From NCBI GenBank assembly GCA_040766885.1, contig JAXGPP010000013.1, positions 62,001-126,000 of the forward strand: a stretch of 64,000 bases of DNA, in the 5' to 3' direction. The DNA is from JAXGPP01 sp040766885 (GTDB taxonomy: Bacteria; Planctomycetota; Planctomycetia; Pirellulales; Thermoguttaceae). Under the pieces are notes generated by a model. It searched no databases and was not told the DNA's origin. It saw only the letters and a program-made list of their open reading frames with translations. Made by a program: the position numbers and the translations under genes. Below are positions 42,970 to 51,805 of the stretch, piece by piece; position 1 is the stretch's first letter, and each line of letters begins with the position of its first letter.

Positions 42970-43439
42970 CTCGAAGCGCTCGTACCTGTGGAACCGCGGG
43001 GGGACTGCCAAAGCTCGAAAAGAGTATTCGGGACTTCGCCTGCGGTCAATCGCGAGCCGTCAGGGACCGCATGGCCCTGACGTCGCCCGGCAATCGGAAA
43101 GCCGTACAGCGTCACGTCTTGCCGTTGTCGGCACGCTGACTGCCCCCACCATGAGCATCGCCGTGGCCATGGCGTGCGACTCAATTGAGTTGATGAGGTG
43201 ACTTCTGCCGCCCTGGTGACCCACGGGTGGGCCTTTCCAACCGGTCTACGTGGCCATGAGCCATACTGCGTCTGGCCGGCTATCACCCCCGCGACCTATA
43301 CTTAAACGACCTGAGCAGGGCATCCCGCGGAGCGGGCGGCCGAGCCGGTTTCAAGTGACGAGTCCTCACCGCAGGCCACGAGATGCAGGCCGTTTGGCAA
43401 GATCAGTCCCGCACCCCTGAGAAAAGCAGAAGATCACCA
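42970..43439. other. Divergent intergenic region, PEP-CTERM gene and sulfatase gene
   Basis: 470 bp between divergent starts. A 7-bp hairpin (GTCAGGG 43059-43065 with CCCTGAC 43075-43081) is present. I could not assign convincing promoters. An ORF antisense across part of the region has no supporting features. Confidence 0.4.
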
Positions 43440-44861
43440 ATGAAGGCTGTTCTTACTTCAGTCCTGATGGCGGCAACCATGCCTTTGCCGAGCGGGCGCG
43501 CGGCGGAGAGACCACACATCGTCCACATCGTGGCCGACGATCTGGGCTGGAAGGATGTGGGCTTCAACGGGTGCACCGACATCAAGACACCGCACCTCGA
43601 CAGTCTTGCAGCCGGCGGGGCGAAGCTCACGCAATTCTACGTGCAGCCAATGTGCACCCCGACGCGGGCAGTACTGATGACGGGCCGCTATCCGTACCGC
43701 TATGGCCTGCAGACCGCCGTCATCCCCTCGGTCTCCTCCTATGGGCTCGACACGAGCGAGTGGCTGATGCCGCAATGCCTGAAAGAGGCCGGCTACAAGA
43801 CGGCGATCATCGGCAAATGGCACCTCGGCCACACCGACAGGAAATACTGGCCCCGCCAGCGAGGGTTCGACTACCAGTATGGAGCCATGATCGGCGAACT
43901 CGACTACTTCACGCACGAGGAACACGGGGTCCTCGACTGGTACCGCGACAACGAACCGGTGCGAGAGAAGGGCTACACCACCGAACTCTTCGGCAACGAC
44001 GCGGTGCGGCTCATCGGGAACCACGATCCCGCAACGCCGCTGTACCTTTACCTTGCCTTCAACGCGCCCCACACGCCCTACCAGGCGCCGGAAGAGTACA
44101 CCGCCCGGTACAAGGACATCGCCGACCCGACGCGGCGGATCTATGCGGGGATGGTGACCTGTCTCGATGACCAGATCGGACGCGTGGTCGCCGCGCTCGA
44201 GAAGAAGGGCATGCGCAGCAACACATTGATTCTCTTTCATAGCGACAACGGCGGCACGAAGAACGCACTGTTCGCCGGGGTGATGGCGGACATGTCGAAG
44301 GTAAGAATCCCCTGCGACAATGGCCCCTATCGCGATGGCAAAGCCTCGCTTTTCGAGGGAGGAACACGTGTCTGTGCGCTGGCCAACTGGCCGGGACGGA
44401 TCAGGCCGCAGGAAGTGGGCGGCTTGATCCATGCCGCCGATCTCTATCCAACCTTCGCTGCGCTGGCAGGTGCCTCGACCCAGAAATGTAAACCGCTCGA
44501 CGGGCTGAATGTCTGGAATGTGATCGCCCGAGGGGGATCGTCGCCGCGGACCGAGTTCTTCTACAATATCGAGCCGTTCCGCGCGGCGATGCGGCAAGGC
44601 GACTGGAAACTCATCTGGCGCACCACGCTGCCGAGTTCGGCGGAGCTCTATGACCTCTCGAAGGACCCTGCGGAGGAAGAGAATCTCGCCGCCGCCCATC
44701 CCGACAGGGTTGAAGCCATGAAGCAGCGCCTCGATGCGGCGTCGAAGGAGGCAGCGAAGCCGCTCTTCCTGGCCGACCAGTTCAAGGTCGTGTTGCGGAA
44801 CATGAACGGCGAGCCAGTCTTACCGACCGACGAAGGATTCGGCGATCCCGACCGTCCATGA
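43440..44861 (+). CDS. Secreted sulfatase, arylsulfatase B-like
   Basis: 473 aa from ATG 43440; the frame is open 19 codons further upstream without signal character. The signal peptide is MKAVLTSVLMAATMPLPSGRA. Landmarks are Asp33/Asp34 (HIVADDLGWKDVGFNG), Cys72 in CTPTR followed by LMTGRYPYRYG, GKWHLGH and HSDNGGT. DLGWKDVGFNG and TPHLDSLA match arylsulfatase B-like (N-acetylgalactosamine-4-sulfatase-type) enzymes. It converges on the Rrf2 regulator gene with a 15-bp gap. Confidence 0.92.
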   Translation: MKAVLTSVLMAATMPLPSGRAAERPHIVHIVADDLGWKDVGFNGCTDIKTPHLDSLAAGGAKLTQFYVQPMCTPTRAVLMTGRYPYRYGLQTAVIPSVSSYGLDTSEWLMPQCLKEAGYKTAIIGKWHLGHTDRKYWPRQRGFDYQYGAMIGELDYFTHEEHGVLDWYRDNEPVREKGYTTELFGNDAVRLIGNHDPATPLYLYLAFNAPHTPYQAPEEYTARYKDIADPTRRIYAGMVTCLDDQIGRVVAALEKKGMRSNTLILFHSDNGGTKNALFAGVMADMSKVRIPCDNGPYRDGKASLFEGGTRVCALANWPGRIRPQEVGGLIHAADLYPTFAALAGASTQKCKPLDGLNVWNVIARGGSSPRTEFFYNIEPFRAAMRQGDWKLIWRTTLPSSAELYDLSKDPAEEENLAAAHPDRVEAMKQRLDAASKEAAKPLFLADQFKVVLRNMNGEPVLPTDEGFGDPDRP

Positions 44862-44876
44862 ACTCGGTTGCTCGGG

Positions 44877-45299
44877 TTAAGAGGGGGTCAGTGCGGGGAG
44901 GGGTTTCTGGCCGAGGTCGGCGACGGAGGTTTCGCGGAGGAACTGGAGATACTCGTCGCGCACCCGGCCCCAGCGGACGTGCACGGCGCAGGGACTGCCG
45001 TCGGAGCAGCGAATGTGGCCCATGAAGCAACCGCTCCAGCGGCTGACGTGGTCGATCGGTTCAACGACGTCGAACACGGAGATTCCGCTCGCTTCCCGTG
45101 CCAAACGGAAGCCGCCGCCTTTGCCCTTCTGCGACTCGAGCAACCCCTCGTCGGCCAGCGTCTTGAGAAGCTTGCCGAGATAATTCCGCGGCGCGCCGAT
45201 GCGGCCGGCGATATCGGCCGCCCCGGCATACTCTCCTTCGGGTAGTTCGGCGAGCGCCGCGACGGCGGAGAGTGCGTGAACAGCAGTCTTCGAGAGCAT
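44877..45299 (-). CDS. Rrf2-family regulator with Fe-S ligand set (IscR/NsrR-like)
   Basis: 140 aa, the normal length. The winged helix-turn-helix is in AADIAGRIGAPRNYLGKLLK, followed by LESQKGKGGGFRLAREAS. Cys91, Cys98 and Cys104, with His107, sit almost exactly where IscR has its three cysteines and histidine, so binding of a 2Fe-2S cluster is likely. It would sense Fe-S status, oxidants or nitric oxide. Its promoter and a dyad at the predicted start are visible upstream (45400-45450), suggesting self-regulation. The neighbours do not reveal its targets. Confidence 0.92.
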   Translation of the reverse strand: MLSKTAVHALSAVAALAELPEGEYAGAADIAGRIGAPRNYLGKLLKTLADEGLLESQKGKGGGFRLAREASGISVFDVVEPIDHVSRWSGCFMGHIRCSDGSPCAVHVRWGRVRDEYLQFLRETSVADLGQKPLPALTPS

Positions 45300-45399
45300 G
45301 CGTTGATCCCGTGCTGGGATGAGTCAGGCTCCAGCGCAGCCGGGGCGAAATCAAAGGCAAAGGGCGATCGCCGGAAGTCGATTTCCGGTCGAGTTTCAC

Positions 45400-45416
45400 G
45401 AGAATCATTAAATCTC
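45400..45416. promoter_or_regulatory. Operator-like dyad at the predicted transcription start of the Rrf2 gene
   Basis: GAGAATCATTAAATCTC is an imperfect palindrome (GAGA/TCTC ends, 6 of 8 pairs matching), AT-rich within GC-rich DNA. It sits 5-20 bases after the -10, where a repressor would block initiation. It is a plausible self-binding site for the Rrf2 protein. Confidence 0.5.
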
Positions 45417-45421
45417 ATGCC

Positions 45422-45450
45422 ATTATACGATTATGCCGTCGCGGGGTCAA
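45422..45450 (-). promoter_or_regulatory. Consensus-like sigma-70 promoter of the Rrf2 gene
   Basis: On the minus strand TTGACC (45450-45445), a 17-base spacer and TATAAT (45427-45422). This is a near-perfect match, 123 bases before the Rrf2 start codon. Confidence 0.75.
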
Positions 45451-45556
45451 GATTTCGCGGCATGACACCGTTGGCCGGGTCGCCTCGGAGTTGTGCCTGC
45501 CGGTAGAATCGCGTCGATCAGTCCGAGAACCGCGTCTGCATTTCAGGGAGAGCAGC

Positions 45557-46810
45557 ATGTCGATGAGCCGCCGCTCGTTTGTCTCGCTGGCCGCCGGGGC
45601 GGCGGCCGCTGCGGGCCTGCCCCGCCTGGCCGCCACGGCTGAGGCCGAGGGTCGGCCGGGCATGGAAGAACTGGAGGCGGTTGCCGCGCAGCCGGTCTTC
45701 AAACGGGAGTTGTTTTCCGAACCGGTCGTGATCGAGTCGATCCGGTTGCTTCGCCGGGGAAGCGATTACCTCGTGCACGTGCAATCGAAAGAGGGAGCCG
45801 AGGGCATCGCGGTGACCAACGAGCGCGATTACCTCCACCCGATCCTCCAGCGGTTGGTGATTCCGTACTTCATCGGCAAGGACGCCCGCGAGCTGGAAAC
45901 ACATCTCTGGGAAGTGTATCGCCACCAGAGCAACTACAAGCTGCAGGGACTGGCGCTGTGGTGCCCGGTGGCCTGGGTGGAGTTTGCCCTGTTGGACATG
46001 CTGGGCCGGATCGCCGGCAAGCCGATGGGCGAATTGTTGGGGGGCGTGGTCCGCCGCGAAGTGCCGTTCTACATCGCCAGCAGTCGCCGCGACACGACGC
46101 CGCAAGAGGAGGTCGAGCACCTCGAGAGACTGCTCGCGGAGTCGGGCGCCCGCGCGGTGAAATTCCGCCTCGGCGGCCGCATGAGCCGCAATGCCGACTC
46201 GCTCCCCGGCCGCACCGAGACGCTGATCCCGCTGGCGAGAAAAACGCTCGGCGACCGGATCGCGATCCACGGCGATGCCAACAGTTCCTACGATCCGCCC
46301 AAGGCGATCGAGATCGGACGGCTGCTGGAAGAGATTAACGCCGTGTATTTCGAAGAGCCGTGCCCGTTCGACCACTTCGGCGACACGAAGCGCGTGGCCG
46401 ATGCGCTCACCATACCCGTGGCCGGCGGCGAGCAGGAGTCGAGCGAGTACCGCTTTCGCTGGGCGATTGCCCACCGCGGCCTGGACATTGTGCAGCCCGA
46501 CCTGCAGTACTATGGGGGAATGATCCGCTCGCGCCGGGTGGCCAACATGGCCGCCCGGATGAAGATGCCGACCACGGTGCATATTTCGGGCGGCTTCGGT
46601 TTCGTATACATGCTCCACTTCGCCTCCTGCACGGCCGACATCGGCCGCTACCAGGAATACAAGCTGGAGATCGACAAGTACCGCGACTGGTTCGACCCGG
46701 CCCTCTCTATCCGCGACGGCAGCCTGATCGTACCGAGCGGCCCCGGCGTCGGCATCGCCAACCCCAGAGAACTGCTCGCCGACGCCAAGCCGGTAGAGAA
46801 GTACCAATGA
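45557..46810 (+). CDS. Tat-exported enolase-superfamily (mandelate racemase-like) enzyme
   Basis: 417 aa. The start at 45557 has GGGAG 7 bases upstream. MSMSRRSFVSLAAGAAAAAG is a twin-arginine signal. Enolase-superfamily residues are visible: VKFRLGG (the usual KxK has become KxR), the metal ligands in HGDANSSYDPP (Asp), YFEEPCPFDHFGDTK (Glu) and VAGGEQESSEY (Glu), and HISGGFGF (possible base His). Members abstract a proton next to a carboxylate, as in sugar acid dehydratases. Its stop codon lies inside one arm of the inverted repeat shared with the convergent GH97 gene. Confidence 0.88.
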   Translation: MSMSRRSFVSLAAGAAAAAGLPRLAATAEAEGRPGMEELEAVAAQPVFKRELFSEPVVIESIRLLRRGSDYLVHVQSKEGAEGIAVTNERDYLHPILQRLVIPYFIGKDARELETHLWEVYRHQSNYKLQGLALWCPVAWVEFALLDMLGRIAGKPMGELLGGVVRREVPFYIASSRRDTTPQEEVEHLERLLAESGARAVKFRLGGRMSRNADSLPGRTETLIPLARKTLGDRIAIHGDANSSYDPPKAIEIGRLLEEINAVYFEEPCPFDHFGDTKRVADALTIPVAGGEQESSEYRFRWAIAHRGLDIVQPDLQYYGGMIRSRRVANMAARMKMPTTVHISGGFGFVYMLHFASCTADIGRYQEYKLEIDKYRDWFDPALSIRDGSLIVPSGPGVGIANPRELLADAKPVEKYQ

Positions 46811-46886
46811 CCAACGTCGGTGCTGCCAACCTCTCTGCTGGTCATTGGGATTTGGTACTTGGGATTTCCTCGACGTTGGTCATTGG
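46804..46886. terminator. Perfect 16-bp inverted repeat embracing both convergent stop codons
   Basis: CCAATGACCAACGTCG at 46804-46819 is the exact reverse complement of 46871-46886, with a 51-base loop that holds further GGTCATTGG and TTGGGATTT words. The TGA of the enolase-type gene (46808-46810) and the TGA of the GH97 gene (46880-46882) lie in the two arms, so both proteins end in Gln-stop. It may act as a bidirectional terminator or be a mobile repeat captured at both 3' ends. Confidence 0.6.
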
Positions 46887-48778
46887 TGCTTCACGGGCAC
46901 CAGGTGGATCGCCTGGCCGCCTTGTGCGGTGAGGTCGGCCTGGAGGACGGTGGCCGAGTCGACTTCGAGGCGGTCGATCCGCACATGGGTCCGCGTCGGC
47001 GCGGCCGGATCATCGCTGTAGATGCTGGCGGCGTACTCTCGACCGGCGTCAAGAAAGCCGAGCGGTATCTCCAGCGTCCGCGGTTGATTGGCGTTCATCG
47101 CGCCGACGAACCACTCGTCGCCGCTGCGGCGCGCGATGACGGCATACTCGCCGATCCGCCCCTGGAGCACCCTGGTGTCGTCCCACACCGTGGGGACGCG
47201 ATCGAAGAACTCCAGTTCGGGCTCATCGTCGATCAGGTGACGTGAGTTTCCCGCGCCCCCTTTGTCGGAAGGCGCGGCCGCCGGGCGGTCGTACCAGTAG
47301 AGAAACTGCCAGGGGCTGTAGAAGCAGACGGCCTTAGCCAATTGATAGGCGTGGCTCGCGTTGCGCTGCACACGGTCGTCGTAATAGCAGATCGTGTTAT
47401 CGGCCGCGCCGGCGAGCATCCGGGTGAAGAGGATCGTGAGTGTCTGGTCGTTGGTCGGGCTGGTCTCGTCGCCGGCAATCCCTTCCTGGGTCATCAGGTT
47501 TGGATAGGTTCGCGAGTAGCCGGTGGGCCGATACTCGTCGTGGATGTCGACCATGAGCTGGTGGGCGGCCGCCTGGCGGACCGCCGCGTGGAGCCAACTG
47601 GTCCACTCCTGCGAGCCCACGTTGACGAATCCGTACTTCACCCCTTTGACGCCCCACTGCCGGTAAAGCGGCAGGATTTCGTCGAGCTGCCGTTCCAACG
47701 CGCGGCGGTTTACGTAGAGGATGATGCCGATACCGCGCTCGCTGGCGTAGCGGATCACCTCCTCCAGGTCGAGCGGCCCCGGCGACCGCTTCGGATCGAC
47801 GTTTACCGCGCGGGCGTCCGAGTCGTCGGAGTACTCGTGGCCGTACCATCCGGCGTCGAATTCGACGTACTGGAGATTGCGCCGGCGGGCGAAATCGACG
47901 CACGCCTTGCCGCCGGTGGTGGTCAGCGTCACCTCGCGAATCACCTTGCCCGGCTTGATCCACGACGTGTCGTCGAGCGCGCAGGGGTCGTTCAGGTTGA
48001 GGATCAGGTCGTTGTTTTCGAGCAGCTTGCCGGGGCTTTCGGCGATCATGATCATCCGCCAGGGCGTAACCAGCGGCAGCCGCGCGCGGACTGGGCTGCT
48101 CAACTGGCTCACCAGCGATTGAGGCGTCGCTGGCAGCGGCGCGAGTTTCATTCGCGCGTAGTCGACCAGCCGGGCCTCGCCCACAGCCATGAAGACTCGC
48201 TCGCCGACGGCCACGGTGAGCGGGCGCTCACAGCCGGGCTTGATGCGGCTGAGCGGAACCTGCTCGTATCGCCCTTGCGCGCTGTACACGGCCCAGGCCG
48301 GATGGTCGCCCAGGAAGCGGAACTCGCTCAGCTCCCGCGCGATCTCGACTTCGGCCAGCGCCGGCTGTTCGGGCAGCGTGTAGCAGAACGCCGCGCCTTC
48401 GTCGTACACCCGGAAGGTGAGGAGCATCCGCCGCGGCGGGGTCGAGCCGTCGAGCAGCTCGACGATCAACTGGCGGTAGCGGTCGCGGATCGAGTTCCGC
48501 TCGCCGTAGACCGGCTGCCAGGTTTCGTCGTGCGTGCTTGGCGTCGCACGGACGACGGTGAAGCCCTGCGCAAGCGCGGGCTGGCCTGCGAGTTCCAACC
48601 CCAACTTTGATTCGGCCAGGACCGGCTGGCCGAGATATGCCACGCTGTACTGTGGTTCGCCCGCCGCAGTGAGGCTGAAGGCAAGCGAGATCGCACCGCC
48701 GGGCGACTGGAGTTCGAGTGCCACGGACTCGCCAGCCGCGAGGCAGGCACAGATTGTCAGAACGGGAAGGCATTTCAT
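46880..48778 (-). CDS. GH97 family glycoside hydrolase (alpha-glucosidase/galactosidase type)
   Basis: 632 aa from ATG 48778, with a signal peptide (MKCLPVLTICACLAAGESVA). The N-terminal GH97 beta-supersandwich domain (about 20-270) includes QPVYGERNSIRDRY and RVYDEGAAFCYTLPEQ. The TIM barrel (about 290-540) includes YVEFDAGWYGHEY, GVKYGFVNVGSQEW and LMTQEGIAGDETSPTNDQTL, and LFTRMLAGAADNT. A C-terminal beta domain follows. The GVKYGF position has Gly where retaining GH97 galactosidases have the nucleophile Asp, and Glu is kept in TQEG; this favours the inverting, SusB-like mechanism (family knowledge applied by inference). Confidence 0.88.
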   Translation of the reverse strand: MKCLPVLTICACLAAGESVALELQSPGGAISLAFSLTAAGEPQYSVAYLGQPVLAESKLGLELAGQPALAQGFTVVRATPSTHDETWQPVYGERNSIRDRYRQLIVELLDGSTPPRRMLLTFRVYDEGAAFCYTLPEQPALAEVEIARELSEFRFLGDHPAWAVYSAQGRYEQVPLSRIKPGCERPLTVAVGERVFMAVGEARLVDYARMKLAPLPATPQSLVSQLSSPVRARLPLVTPWRMIMIAESPGKLLENNDLILNLNDPCALDDTSWIKPGKVIREVTLTTTGGKACVDFARRRNLQYVEFDAGWYGHEYSDDSDARAVNVDPKRSPGPLDLEEVIRYASERGIGIILYVNRRALERQLDEILPLYRQWGVKGVKYGFVNVGSQEWTSWLHAAVRQAAAHQLMVDIHDEYRPTGYSRTYPNLMTQEGIAGDETSPTNDQTLTILFTRMLAGAADNTICYYDDRVQRNASHAYQLAKAVCFYSPWQFLYWYDRPAAAPSDKGGAGNSRHLIDDEPELEFFDRVPTVWDDTRVLQGRIGEYAVIARRSGDEWFVGAMNANQPRTLEIPLGFLDAGREYAASIYSDDPAAPTRTHVRIDRLEVDSATVLQADLTAQGGQAIHLVPVKHQ

Positions 48779-49065
48779 CCGATCGAATCCTCTTGCCAGG
48801 ACATTGAGATCTGTCCATGGTAGTCCGCCCGTCGGTCGCGTGCCACGCACGGCGGCGCTGCGACCTGTGGCGAGGCATCCGTTCGGTGCGGCCGAAGGGG
48901 ACGGGTGCGTGCTTTTCGGCCAAAGGTGTGCCAGTCAAATACGTGAGATACGCCGAAAGACGGACCAGTCACCGGCCGAGTTGTGAACGCTTGCGTTCTC
49001 GGTTATCCTGGGCCGGCGGCTGGCTTCGTTTTCCGGATCATGGGACGCGATTGAGCAGGTGAATC
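48779..49065. other. Divergent intergenic region between GH97 and GH5-like genes
   Basis: 287 bp without a gene. I saw no convincing promoter pair. It should contain promoters for both divergent glycosidase genes. Confidence 0.35.
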
Positions 49066-50559
49066 ATGGCGGCGGCAAATCTTGCGGCAGGCGGGAATCG
49101 AACGGTGGCAAGGTGGACAGGAGCCGTGGTGCTCTTGGCCGCGGCGCTTTGCAGCGTGGCCGGGCCGCTGGTGGCGGCCGAGGCGGAGAAGCCGCTCGCA
49201 TTGCATCCGGAGAACCCGCACTACTTCATCTGGAAGGGCAAACCGACCGTGATCGTCGGGTCGGGTGAGCACTACGGGGCGGTGCTCAACCTGGATTTCG
49301 ACTACGTCCGCTACTTCGCGGCGCTGGCCGCCGACGGGCTCAACCACACGCGGACTTTCACGGGCACGTACCGCGAGATCCCTGCTTCGTTCGGCATCAC
49401 CGACAACACGCTGGCTCCCAAGCCGCTGCGTTACACCTGCCCGTGGGCCCGCAGCGACAAGCCGGGCTACTTCGACGGCGGCAACAAGTTCGACCTCACC
49501 CGGTGGGATGAAGCGTATTTCCAGCGGCTCCGCGATTACATGGCCGAGGCGCGGAAGCGGGGAGTCGTGGTGGAGATGAACCTCTTCTGCACGATGTACA
49601 ACGACGAGTTGTGGAGGGCGTGCCCGATGAACGCCGCGAGCAACGTCAACGGCGTCGGCCGATGCGGGCTCAAGGAGGTGTTCACGCTCCAGCACGACGA
49701 TCTGACCGAGGTGCAACTGGCGTTCACGCGCAAGATCGTGGCCGAACTGCGGGAGTTCGACAACCTGTACTACGAGGTGTGCAACGAGCCGTATTTCAAC
49801 AACGTCACGATGGAGTGGCAGCGGAAGATCGTCGATACGATTGTCGAGGCCGAGAAGGATTTTCCGCACAAGCACCTGATCTCGTTGAACATCGCCAACG
49901 GCCGCGCCAAGGTCGAGGATCCGCACCCAGCGGTCTCCATCTTCAACTTCCACTACTGCGTTCCGCCGGACGTGGTGGCGATGAACGCGCATCTCAACAA
50001 GGTGATTGGCGAGAACGAGACGGGTTTCCGCGGCAAGGACGACCTGCTCTACCGGACCGAGGGCTGGGATTTCCTGATGGCCGGCGGGGCGCTGTACAGC
50101 AATCTCGACTACTCCTTCACCCCGCCGCACCCGGCGGGCGACTTTTTGGACTACAAGTCGCCGGGGGGCGGCAGCCCCGCGCTGCGCAAGCAGTTGGGCA
50201 TTCTGAAGCGGTTTTTCTCCGAGCTTGACTTCGTGCGGATGCGGCCCGACCCGGCCATTCTTCGCGACCCGCCCAAGGATCTCACGGCCCTGGCGCTGGT
50301 GGAGCCGGGGCGTACGGCGGCCGTGTATCTGCACGTGCCGCTAACGAACAAGCCCAAGGACGTCGCCGCGGTGAAGCGGCAAGGCATTCGCGCCAAGCTG
50401 GCGCTCGATCTTCCCGGCGGCACGTATCGTGCCGAGTGGGTCAACACGAAGACCGGCGCGGTAGACAAGTCTGAAGAGCTCTCGCACTCCGGCGGTCCCC
50501 TGGCCGTGGAGTCGCCGCCGTTTGACGACGACATCGCCCTTCGCGTCCGCCGGCAATAG
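49066..50559 (+). CDS. Secreted GH5/clan GH-A-like glycosidase
   Basis: 497 aa from ATG 49066, with an N-terminal signal segment (VVLLAAALCSVAGPLVAAEA). A TIM barrel follows: NPHYFIWKGKPTVIVGSGEH, LAADGLNHTRTF, ARKRGVVVEMNLFC, LYYEVCNEPYFNN (acid/base Glu in NEP) and VIGENETGFRGKDD (nucleophile Glu). The NEP and later GENE motifs are the two catalytic sites of clan GH-A cellulase-like enzymes. The last 100 residues form a small beta domain (YRAEWVNTKTGAVDKSEEL). The exact family and substrate are unclear. Confidence 0.8.
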   Translation: MAAANLAAGGNRTVARWTGAVVLLAAALCSVAGPLVAAEAEKPLALHPENPHYFIWKGKPTVIVGSGEHYGAVLNLDFDYVRYFAALAADGLNHTRTFTGTYREIPASFGITDNTLAPKPLRYTCPWARSDKPGYFDGGNKFDLTRWDEAYFQRLRDYMAEARKRGVVVEMNLFCTMYNDELWRACPMNAASNVNGVGRCGLKEVFTLQHDDLTEVQLAFTRKIVAELREFDNLYYEVCNEPYFNNVTMEWQRKIVDTIVEAEKDFPHKHLISLNIANGRAKVEDPHPAVSIFNFHYCVPPDVVAMNAHLNKVIGENETGFRGKDDLLYRTEGWDFLMAGGALYSNLDYSFTPPHPAGDFLDYKSPGGGSPALRKQLGILKRFFSELDFVRMRPDPAILRDPPKDLTALALVEPGRTAAVYLHVPLTNKPKDVAAVKRQGIRAKLALDLPGGTYRAEWVNTKTGAVDKSEELSHSGGPLAVESPPFDDDIALRVRRQ

Positions 50560-50626
50560 GCGGGCCGGCGGGCCCGAAAGCGGGACTCCGGCCGCTTGTG
50601 CCGCGGTCCTATTGGCTGCGCGCGTG

Positions 50627-51805
50627 TCATGCCCGGCGGAGGGCGTCGACGACTTTCATCCGGGCGGCGCGGATCGCGGGGAGCATGCCGCCGACGAAGC
50701 CCATCGCCAGGGAGATCAGCGTGGCGGTGAGGAGGATTCCGGGCGTGACGCGGAACTCGAACGCCGTCTCGGAGAAGGTGGCCCAGTTCGTCATGCCGGT
50801 CTTCATGCCGTCGAGCGACATGGAGACCGCGCAGCCGATCGCCGCGCCGATGGCGGCCAGCAAGAGCGATTCGATCATGAATGCCAGCCACACCGATTCG
50901 GGAGTGAAACCCATCGACAATAGGCAGCCGATCTCGCGCTTGCGTTGGCTGACCGCGGCATACATCGTGTTCGTTGCGCCGACGATCGCGCCGACGGACA
51001 TGATGCCGGTGAGGATCCCGCCCAGGATGGTGATCACGTCGGCCATCAGCTTGGCCTGTTTCTTGTAGTAGTCGGTTTCGGTCATCACCTGCACCGAGCG
51101 GAGGCGGGGATCGCTGTCGATCAGCCGGTTGAGTTCTTTGACGGCGTCGTTGGCGTTGCCCGCGGCGCGGAACAGCACCGACTGGTAGACGTTGTCGCGG
51201 CGGAACTCGCTCTGGAACAGGTCTCCGTCCATCCAGAGCTCCGACTCGAGCGAACTGCCGCCCGCCTCGAACGCGCCGACGATGGCCCACGAGCTACGCC
51301 CCACCGTCAAAGTCCCGCCGAGGCCGATATCGCGCAGCCGGCGCGCCAGGCCGGCGCCGATTACCGCCTCGCTCGAACCGGGCGTGTACCAGCGGCCTTC
51401 GGTCAGACGGACGTCGGTGTGCACCTCCCGGGCGTGGGAGGGCGCGCCGCGGACGGTGACGTTTGTTTCGCCGCCTCCCTGCTTGGGCCGGGCGACGAGA
51501 ACGACGCTCTCCAGCACCGCCAGTCTCCGGCCGTTGGCCTCGGCCACGATGGGCAGTTCGCTGATGATCCGACCCGTCTCGCGCAGCACCTGGCTCTGCA
51601 ACTCGGCGTCGGCTCCCTTGCGGACCACGATCACGTTCTGGGGATTGCCCGAAGTCTCGACGACGCGGCGGAAGCCGGCGGCCAGCGACAGGAGCGTGAC
51701 GAACACCAGCACCACCAGCGCGATGCCTCCCACGGCCATCGCCGACGAGCCCTTGCGGACGGCGACGCTGCGCATGCTGTAGGTGAAGGGGATCGCCATC
51801 GTCAT
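50627..51805 (-). CDS. MacB-type ABC transporter permease (second permease)
   Basis: 392 aa. The start at 51805 overlaps the end of the previous permease gene by 4 bases. One N-terminal helix (SAMAVGGIALVVLVFVTLLS), a periplasmic MacB_PCD domain (about 50-240; NPQNVIVVRKGADAELQSQ, GSSEAVIGAGLA) and three C-terminal helices of the FtsX fold (ITILGGILTGIMSVGAIVGA, SQRKREIGCLLSMGFTPESV, LISLAMGFVGGMLPA) are present. It ends PAIRAARMKVVDALRRA, typical of the family. It probably pairs with the permease upstream, the ATPase and the membrane-fusion protein as a tripartite exporter. Confidence 0.9.
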   Translation of the reverse strand: MTMAIPFTYSMRSVAVRKGSSAMAVGGIALVVLVFVTLLSLAAGFRRVVETSGNPQNVIVVRKGADAELQSQVLRETGRIISELPIVAEANGRRLAVLESVVLVARPKQGGGETNVTVRGAPSHAREVHTDVRLTEGRWYTPGSSEAVIGAGLARRLRDIGLGGTLTVGRSSWAIVGAFEAGGSSLESELWMDGDLFQSEFRRDNVYQSVLFRAAGNANDAVKELNRLIDSDPRLRSVQVMTETDYYKKQAKLMADVITILGGILTGIMSVGAIVGATNTMYAAVSQRKREIGCLLSMGFTPESVWLAFMIESLLLAAIGAAIGCAVSMSLDGMKTGMTNWATFSETAFEFRVTPGILLTATLISLAMGFVGGMLPAIRAARMKVVDALRRA

